Origin: Hyalella azteca
Taxonomy: Eukaryota; Arthropoda; Malacostraca; Amphipoda; Hyalellidae
Direction of reading: 5' to 3'
Assembly: GCF_000764305.2 (NCBI RefSeq)
Contig: NW_025943677.1
Span: 1 to 64,000, forward strand
DNA length: 64,000 nt
Part shown: positions 57,192-64,000 of the stretch, in pieces
How the letters are laid out: each line of letters begins with the position of its first letter
Position numbering within the stretch: the stretch's first letter is position 1
Program-made: the position numbers and the translations under genes
Notes under the pieces: model-generated
Database searches by the model: none
Seen by the model: only the letters and a program-made list of their open reading frames with translations
What the model was told of the DNA's origin: nothing

Positions 57192-60100
57192 GTAAGTAAA
57201 TTTTGTGTTAAGCCCTCTGCCAAAAAACTATGGCCTGTTAGGCCCACTGATGAAAGACAGATTGTTTTTTATTTGATGTTCCCTTGAAGAACTTCAATGA
57301 CAAAATTAGTATATACAAATGGGATTTTTCACATAATTGATTTATTAGGTACTTGCATGAATTCATTGTTTCAGGTATTGACTATGAAATCAAGAGTTTT
57401 TATGTCAATTATGTAATTATTCTAACCTGTTAGTACCACTAAGCATTGTACCTATTCTTAAGTTAACAGCGCCAAAATAACCCCATTTTATAAAAGCTTT
57501 GAATGTCACTTAATGAAAGACATGCAGTTATATGTAGAACCAATTTTAGGATTCTTGAATTAATGTGAAGGTATTTTTACTAATCAGTCAGTTGTTCATG
57601 ACTTCCCCTTGATATTTTTATAAAAATTCATGAGCTTTTAACTTAAGTTAATTGAAATGACTTGAAATTCTATTTTAATTTACATCATATAAATAAAACA
57701 TGTTGCATTTGTCATCTAAATCTGTATTTTTTTTTACAGGAGATGAGTGGCTTGGGTGATAGGAATAAATTATTCTACCCTGAAATGGACATCCGCTACA
57801 AATATATGACCGAGTTGGCTCGTTCTTTTGCTCCTCTGTCACTTGGCATCTGCTGCTTCAAATGCACTCACGCTGGTTAGTAATTTTTTAATAAAGAATG
57901 AAATACATTTGTTCCTCCAGTTTCTGTGGACATCACTTTTCTAAAATATGTTTTTAGAATTTATACAAATAGAATATTTGATTTCATTGTTAGTCAAATT
58001 TTTTTGATATTATTAACAAACCTTGTATTCATTGTGAATGAAGCATTTCAGTTAAACTCAGTTGCATTTTTATCCAATATTAAGGCAGTAACAGATCACA
58101 CACAATTTCCAACATACCTACTGTGCTTACAGGCACCCGGTACTTGGTGGAAACTTATGACTTGCTGGTCATGAGTAAGCAGTTATTCAGCGTTCAAGCT
58201 GACTCCCTCAAGTTTTTACGAGGTCATGGGTTTGACTTCAACAAGCTCATAGAGAGCAGTCTTCCCTATACACCTGGCAATGACCTACCTGTAGGTGATG
58301 CTATTTTAGTATTGATATGAAGATACAAGTTTTCTTGGCAGAATGATGTATAAATGTGACTAGTACATTGTTGATAGGTCTTTATCAAAATTTGCATTGT
58401 TAACGGTTCATTATTTGGCTTTAGTTTGAATTATGAATACTGCTGATCATTTGCTCTTATTTTCAAGAAATTTTCATATCCTTACACTTTACTATGTATT
58501 CTATAAATTTTTATAAATGACTGTTAGTTTGGAAATTTGGAGTTTGAAACCAAATTTGATAATATCACCATCTCTAAATTAGTATTCTGATAAATTTAAC
58601 AAAATATTTTTCATTATGTTCAAATCTATTTCATTCATGATGATTACATTATGGTGAAATAAATTTGCCAATTTCTTTACAGGCTTGCGGCTCAGAGTCA
58701 AAGGAAAAAAATAGGCAGCCAAAGCAAAAAATATCTTCAAAGTCTTCGGATAACAATTCCATTGCAAGTTCAGACGGAGAAAGTTTTGCCAGTTGGTCCC
58801 CTAGTGTCCGAAATTTAATGAAGGCAATCATCAAGTGTAAGAAGCCCTTGGTTCTGCACAATGGGCTAGTGGACTTAACCTTCTTGTATCAACATTTTTA
58901 TGCAGAGTTACCAAGAAATAGTGAATCGTTTGCTGCAGATTTGTCAGAAATGTTTCCAATGGGCATTTATGATACAAAATATATTGCGGATTATGTCTAC
59001 AGAGACACTGCTACCTACCTGCAGTTTGTTTACATTCAGGAGTAAGTGTGAAGCATTTTTTTAGGACGTGCACTATTACATTAAAAATATTTTCATTAAT
59101 ACTTTGTTTATACATATTTGGATTTTTCTGTTGAAAAATTACATAATTATTGAAATATTTATGATTGCCTCAAAGCAGATGTTGCATTGTTGGTGGAAGA
59201 CCCATTGATACCATTGTTGCTAATCTGTAAAATCTGTAAATTCACCGTGAAATCTAGTCGAAAAAATCTTTCAACCATTTTATTTTTATTTTAAAAGCAG
59301 TGGTAAATTTAATTTCATTGATTCAAAATCTAGCATTTGATTTTACTGTTTTCACGCAGGCATTTACTGAACTCAATGGCGGCTGATGAAGACAAGCCTT
59401 CAATATCAACAGATTTCTCAGCAGGCTTCACTGCTCTTCCTGGACTTCAGCATTACAGTCTTCAACCAAAGAAATGTCCCAATGATCCAACAGCTGAAAC
59501 AAAACCCGTGTGTTCAAATTTTTCTGTGAGTCTTCTAGCAAGTTCATTTCAATGTAACTATTTACTTTCGGTTAATATTCTCTTGATGCTTTAAATATTT
59601 GCCTCATAACTGATGCCAATTCAGGCATGTTGCTTCAGACATTTCACTGCACATTTGTTTTCTTGTGCATCAAATAATTAAACTATTGCTTCTCCCTTGA
59701 TATTTTAAAATTAGATTCTTAGGTTAACAATAGTTTTAGGTATATGTTGAGGACATGTTATGAGTCTCGAGAAAACAGCTTGTACTTTTTTTAGTTTCAC
59801 GGCTGGTGTGAGTTGGGAGATTCGTGTCCTCGCAGTCACGACCTGCTGCGCATTGTAAAAGAAAGGCTCTTCAAAAACATCCCTGCAGGCAGGCGCAAAC
59901 TCAAGAACCTCAACCGACACGTGAGTGGTGGTCCTAACAGCACCGGAACAAATGCTATGCTCATGTCTGCACTCAAACACAACGCCCATCACCAAAAAAT
60001 ACGCACTGAAAAGAATGCTAGTTCTTTGACCGTAAGTGCAGGAAAATCCAAGTTGAAAGACCAAATTAAAGAAACCAAAAATGTGGATGTTTGTCTGGGT

Positions 60101-60736
60101 GAAAACGCGAAGATGATTAACGATGATAAATCAAATGGGTTGTGCGGAAAATCTCGAGTTATGGAGGTTACTTCAAGTGATGAACAAGTGAAAGATGAAA
60201 AGAAATCTACCCTTGGAAATGAGACGAAGAGAAGTCGACGTGATGATGACGAGGTAAAGCATTCTGACGCGCAAAAATCAAGTGTAAATGGTGAAAACAG
60301 TTCAGAAATTTTATCTTCTGCTTCCAACTGCTTTACTAAAGGTTCACCAAGCTCTAATTTGGTTTTTGGTAACTCAAATAATATGTCTTTCAATGACAAC
60401 AATGGTCATGAAATCAAAATTCCCGATGAGCAGAGAACCACTATAAGAAGCTCAGCATCAGAAGGCCACAGCGCAGGCATTGATGCTTTCATGACAGCTT
60501 ATGTATTTGCATCTTACATCAACAGAGCAAATAATTTAAAGCTATCTCACAACCCTTCATCCATTAATAGCGACGTTGAAGCAGCTCAATTGGACTTTTC
60601 TCCAGAATCTCTGGGCTTGTGCTCGGAGGTGAATAAAATTTATCTTATGGGTAAAAGTTTTCCTTTTCTCGTGAGGAAATCGCCTTTTGCTAAGCATTCT
60701 AAGTCACACATAGAAAAAATTCAGTCTCTGAGATGA
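57084..60736 (+). CDS. TOE1: TOE1, target of EGR1 / CAF1-type 3' exonuclease (whole gene, six exons)
   Basis: TOE1 is a nuclear/Cajal-body DEDD-family 3'-5' exonuclease that trims 3' tails of snRNAs and other small RNAs (family knowledge). The six exons join in phase to a 622-residue protein. Catalytic acidic residues visible: D35 and E37 (ALDIEMSGLGD), D198 (HNGLVDLTFLYQ) and D231 (GIYDTKY). A CCCH zinc finger follows at C305-x8-C314-x5-C320-x3-H324. The C-terminus keeps the TOE1-specific blocks AGIDAFMTAYVFASYI and NKIYLMGKSFPFLV. The ATG at 57084 is preceded in frame by TGA (57078-57080), so it is the first possible start; the vertebrate N-terminal extension is absent. Relative to the vertebrate protein there is a Ser/Lys-rich insertion (about residues 135-172) inside the nuclease domain. 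Confidence 0.95.
57740..57875 (+). CDS. TOE1: TOE1 exon 2
   Basis: Begins EMSGLGDRNKLFYPEMDIRY; the first residue is the catalytic Glu paired with D35. Acceptor tttttacag|GAG, donor G|GTTAGT, phase 0 in, phase 1 out. Confidence 0.95.
58133..58290 (+). CDS. TOE1: TOE1 exon 3
   Basis: Encodes TRYLVETYDLLVMSKQLFSV then SLKFLRGHGFDFNKLIES and SLPYTPGNDLP, the nuclease segment with the conserved FLxxHGFDFN. Acceptor cttacag|GC, donor CCT|GTAGGT. Phase 1 in, phase 0 out. Confidence 0.95.
58683..59041 (+). CDS. TOE1: TOE1 exon 4 (catalytic D198 and D231)
   Basis: A Lys/Ser-rich insertion leads into NLMKAIIKCKKPLVLHNGLV with the second catalytic Asp, then FAADLSEMFPMGIYDTKY with the third. Acceptor ctttacag|GCT, donor GA|GTAAGT. 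Phase 0 in, phase 2 out. Confidence 0.95.
59360..59525 (+). CDS. TOE1: TOE1 exon 5
   Basis: Encodes HLLNSMAADEDKPSISTDFS, then a linker ending PVCSNFS, whose Cys is the first ligand of the zinc finger. Acceptor cacgcag|G, donor TCT|GTGAGT. Phase 2 in, phase 0 out. Confidence 0.92.
59795..60736 (+). CDS. TOE1: TOE1 exon 6 (zinc finger and C-terminal region)
   Basis: Encodes FHGWCELGDSCPRSHDLLRI, completing the CCCH finger, then a long charged disordered region with basic patches (GRRKLKNLNR, KRSRRDDDE) that may serve nuclear import, and the conserved C-terminal DAFMTAYVFASYI. Stop TGA at 60734-60736. Acceptor ttttttag|TTT. Confidence 0.95.
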   Translation, partial: FHGWCELGDSCPRSHDLLRIVKERLFKNIPAGRRKLKNLNRHVSGGPNSTGTNAMLMSALKHNAHHQKIRTEKNASSLTVSAGKSKLKDQIKETKNVDVCLGENAKMINDDKSNGLCGKSRVMEVTSSDEQVKDEKKSTLGNETKRSRRDDDEVKHSDAQKSSVNGENSSEILSSASNCFTKGSPSSNLVFGNSNNMSFNDNNGHEIKIPDEQRTTIRSSASEGHSAGIDAFMTAYVFASYINRANNLKLSHNPSSINSDVEAAQLDFSPESLGLCSEVNKIYLMGKSFPFLVRKSPFAKHSKSHIEKIQSLR

Positions 60737-60779
60737 GGGTGAAGCCTTGTCTTCAAATTTCGTTATTATTAGGCTCGGT

Positions 60780-60785
60780 AATAAA
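60780..60785 (+). terminator. Polyadenylation signal of TOE1
   Basis: AATAAA 44 bases after the TOE1 stop codon, in the right place for a short 3' UTR. Not proven to be used. Confidence 0.6.
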
Positions 60786-61068
60786 TATCTTTGTGTCTCC
60801 GAAGTTTTTGTTGCTAAAAGCTGTGTACTTGCGTGATAGTTTCAAGTATGTCTCTATTGAACGAATTATATCGTCAAGATATTCGCTGTCTGAAATGCAA
60901 GTTTTTATTCTTGATCCCATATATAGCATTTCTAAAACGGAACTTTTTTCTGGCCTTCATTAATGTGTATTTTTATGGGGTGTTTATTTATCGTTTTTCA
61001 TCTACTTCTACACAATGTTGAGTTCACTCCGTTCTTCATGGAGTCAGAAATACTGCTCAAGTGTTTAA

Positions 61069-61652
61069 CCCTCTACCGCCGAATGTCACTCTTCGGGAAC
61101 ATAACTTTCAACGTAAATATGTAAAGAATTGAGTGCAGCAGCACCCTGAGGACGTTTGTACGCAACGGAGAATATTTTTAACACGTTGACTCCGAAGTGG
61201 TACATATGCGTACCACGAAATGTATTTCTCCAGGACGAAGTGGTGCATAATTCAGGTTGCCTAAATCGGCCAAATCCGAGAACAAAAAAGGCCGATAACC
61301 CAATATATACTGGTTTATTTGTAGGTTCCACTATAAAAATTCCATTCATTTTCTTTTTGCAGTATTTAAAATTTAATTAGGAAGTACCCCCATCATAAAT
61401 TTTAGCTGGCCAACTCAATTGAGAAAAACTAAATCACGGAATTTGTCCGGAAAAAATGACCGTCTGGCAACCCTGTTCAAAAACAGTACAAAAAATGAAA
61501 TGATAGTACAAGATGAAGCAATCGTAGTCAACGTGTTAAGTTGTGTGGCGGCAACCATCGGTGCAAGTCCTTTTGCGCTCACCAGCAACATCTGCTTTTT
61601 GGGTAGGCTTGTGACAATATTGCTCCTGTTACTTATGTCAGGCGGTAGAGGG
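61069..61652. mobile_element. Non-autonomous piggyBac-like element, 584 bp
   Basis: TTAA target duplications at 61065-61068 and 61653-61656 flank 12-bp perfect inverted ends CCCTCTACCGCC / GGCGGTAGAGGG. The inside has a palindrome GTGGTACATATGCGTACCAC near 61198 and no transposase. It shares its terminus with 55869-55880. Confidence 0.88.
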
Positions 61653-61656
61653 TTAA

Positions 61657-63099
61657 GACGATTTGTATATACTTGATGCTGATTGAATTCAGCATTTCGT
61701 GTTCTGTGCGTGCATGAGCGGTTCAATGTTCAATTATAACTAAAAACCTCACGTGCAAGAAGTGAGACTCGTTTTCAAGTTTGCAGCGTTTAATACGGGA
61801 ATTTTAAAATGAATGTGAATGGTAACACAATTTTTATGGTTTTTATCGGATAACGATTCTTAGTTACAATGAGAAATATGCTAGAACAATTGTTTAATGA
61901 ATTCAATTTTGAATCAACAAGACCAAGAAAAAATATGACCAAAATCTGTATCCTTATGTTACATGAGAAACGCATTAGATTACATCAGACGGAAGGAGTA
62001 AATAAATTGCCAAGAATGATTGGAATTATACTGTATATAAATTAGAAAATTGCTTAACATTAAGAACTGTACGGACCAATAGGAACTTCTACTACTTAAT
62101 GAATATTCTTTGGCTACCAACGGAATGTACGTTCAATACTTAACCTAATTTTAAATATCATTTCAGTGATCTTTCTAATTCCCGTTGACAAATGAATTAT
62201 ACGGAGAAATGAAGTGCATGGAAATCATATGGTGAGAAAGTTCTTTACTGTCAAATGATGGAAACATTCGATGTCAAAGAGATAACACGTGGCTGGTTTT
62301 GAATCAACTTGGAATCACGACATCTACATTATGAACAGATTTTAGAACGTGGAAAACGTTTCGGTAAGTGAAATGTGGAAAAATTCCACGCCGAGAGGTT
62401 ATTCAACGGTGGAAGAGACTTTCTCAGTTCAGAGAGTGAGTATAGTGAATGCATGCATACCAAAAGCAATACTTCACCAGTACAGTTTCGAACTTGCGAT
62501 ACCTGTAATCCGATGATTAAAACTGTATAATCTGACTAAATAACGGCTCCTTAAACTTGAGAATCTCTACACATCAACCAACAACGAGCAGTGGCGAGGA
62601 ATGCAGAAGTTTGGTAGAGGCCACCATTATTTACCACTTCAGTAGACTTTTCACTCTCACCATCTAGCATAGATTTTTCCAAGCAACAATTTACTAGTAA
62701 AAGTAGATCAATTGAATAAAATTGGTTCGTCTTAATCAGACCGGCAAACTTTGCCATCTATGTACAAATTTACACACGAAACAAAACCTGGTAAGAGATG
62801 AGACGTCGTAAACCGCGGCTGATTAACAAGTGATGTGATTATCTACACGAGTTGATGGTTAATTACTCCAGTGAAATCGATTAACACTCAAAGGGTTTTT
62901 AAATCGTGTAAACATGGTTTTGAAGACAATTCTAGGACTCTCAAACATCTCACAATTTACATGAATGAAGTACCTATAGGAATATAAAATCCTCATCAGG
63001 CATCATTTAATGCTGAAGATCTCGCCATGAAGAAAACTCCAACCACCATGAACAAACCTCATGAACCGATTGTTGAGTAAAGGAAGCCTTGTGAATTGG
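61657..63099. other. Intergenic DNA between TOE1 and the third gene
   Basis: A+T-rich with no gene recognised. Confidence 0.5.
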
Positions 63100-63320
63100 C
63101 GAGTTACAGTACAGGCCCAGTGTTTACAGTTCAGAGTACCAGCTTGGCGCACAGAGGCGCGGGTTCGATCCCAGCTCTGTGCGCCAGTTTCTGGTCAGAA
63201 TCGGCAAGGAGGCCGAGCGGTTAAGCACAACAGAATTGTAGCACGAAGTTGCGAGTTCGAGACGGCAATATGCTGTGAATGTTCAGCGATGTTCAGAATC
63301 GGCGACAGGCCTACGGCCTA
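63100..63320 (+). mobile_element. SINE copy with a second tRNA-like head (composite)
   Basis: First part matches 3860-3995 (B box GGTTCGATCCC). It runs into a second tRNA-like unit: AGGCCGAGCGGTTAAG resembles a Leu/Ser tRNA A box and GAGTTCGAGACG a B box, then a tail with GGCGACAGGCCTACGGCCTA. Either a dimeric SINE or two SINEs inserted head to tail. Confidence 0.65.
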
Positions 63321-63432
63321 CTAAACGCTGAAACCGCTATTATTAAGTCTTGCAGTCCATAGAAAAGTTTCGTAGGCATCAACCAACACCGAGAATAGTT
63401 GGAAACTCTGGGAAATCTTGTGACGTGTGCCC

Positions 63433-63557
63433 TCAACACGCGGCCAGATTATTGCAGGAGCTGAGTGGTCCGTGGCTGGGGGAGCTGTGAGCGAGCTGTT
63501 GAGGTAGAGTCGCTGGGGGGACTGAGGAGTTCTGCGGACAGCTTTCAGGTGTGGCCG
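63433..63557 (-). CDS. Possible terminal exon of the third gene
   Basis: Acceptor cttgaag|CG gives the phase required by the donor at 63871 and yields a Pro/Ser/Thr-rich peptide (ATPESCPQNSSVPPATLP and on) ending in TGA at 63435-63433. The composition continues that of the upstream exon. A second acceptor a few bases on (ctgaaag|CT) also keeps phase in another frame, so the choice is uncertain. Confidence 0.4.
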
Positions 63558-63870
63558 CTTCAAGTGCTGATAGTTCTATCCAAAATAATGGGAATTATTG
63601 CATGCTATTCACGTTTTCTAAGACGTTTAACAACAATTCTCACGGTTTCAGCTCGTTAGAAAGTTAAATTTTTGTTGCAACGTCAAGAGGCGAAAGAAAG
63701 TCTAGCCAAATGCTCGAAGCGATTTGACGAGACAAAATAATTTTAGGAGACAATTCTCTTACCACCATAGATTCAAGCTAGAAGTGTATAAGCACGATTT
63801 CTCTAGCAATAGCTACCGGAAAAAAACACTATATAAAAAATTAATTACATCAAGTGGGGATATTATTAAC

Positions 63871-64000
63871 CTGGTGTTGTAGCAAGCAGCACATCAGGAG
63901 CTGACACAGGAACTGATGTTTCGCTGACGCCAGTAGCAGTAGCAGTAATGCTGCTGACCGAGGGCACGGTAGCAGGCAGGTTACTGCTAGGCCCTGGCGA
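63871..64000 (-). CDS. Partial exon of a third gene (Ser/Thr/Pro-rich)
   Basis: Open minus-strand frame from the window edge to a donor CCA G|GTTAAT. Product: SPGPSSNLPATVPSVSSITA followed by TATGVSETSVPVSAPDVL. Higher GC and lower intronic character than the surroundings. No family recognised; the gene continues beyond 64000. Confidence 0.55.

Overview
This is eukaryotic nuclear DNA, most likely from an arthropod (insect or crustacean draft assembly). It is A+T-rich, has spliced genes with GT..AG introns and single-N positions (27089, 48909, 50732), and carries mariner, piggyBac-like and Penelope-like elements plus tRNA-derived SINEs. I cannot name the species.

The minus strand from 45131 down to 9404 is one gene, MICAL, the flavoprotein monooxygenase that oxidises F-actin. 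I place 30 coding exons by reading splice sites and phases: FAD monooxygenase (45.1-41.0 kb), calponin-homology domain (40.8-39.6 kb), a spacer (39.2-34.8 kb), a LIM domain (34.5-33.2 kb), an acidic/disordered region (24.0-22.3 kb) with one 4.37-kb exon (22014-17649), and a C-terminal bMERB Rab-binding domain (11.3-9.4 kb). These sum to about 3,026 codons. One link is missing: the exon ending at 16730 is phase 1, the next recognised exon at 11278 needs phase 2, and the start of the bMERB domain is not seen. Two long same-strand ORFs (27486-26158 and 13891-12986) sit in MICAL introns and are unassigned.

The plus strand from 57084 to 60736 is a complete six-exon TOE1 gene (DEDD/CAF1-type deadenylase with a CCCH zinc finger, 622 aa) followed by AATAAA. 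The right edge holds a probable 3' end of a third, minus-strand gene (64000-63433).

Between the two main genes (45.1-57.1 kb) lies repeat-rich DNA: a 10-mer satellite with a strand switch, an 81-bp palindromic minisatellite (9 copies), a TIR-bounded element, a TTAA-flanked MITE, a 24-bp minisatellite, a 20-bp minisatellite and a piggyBac transposase relic. It also contains an exact Nextera mate-pair junction adapter at 50592-50629, so the assembly may be falsely joined there and the MICAL-TOE1 neighbourhood is not secure.

The most unusual biological structure is a mariner element (15161-15967). Its left 217 bp is an inverted copy of its own right end, including the 3' end of the transposase gene. 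It is nested in a Penelope-like retroelement within a MICAL intron. No wholly new multi-gene system is evident.
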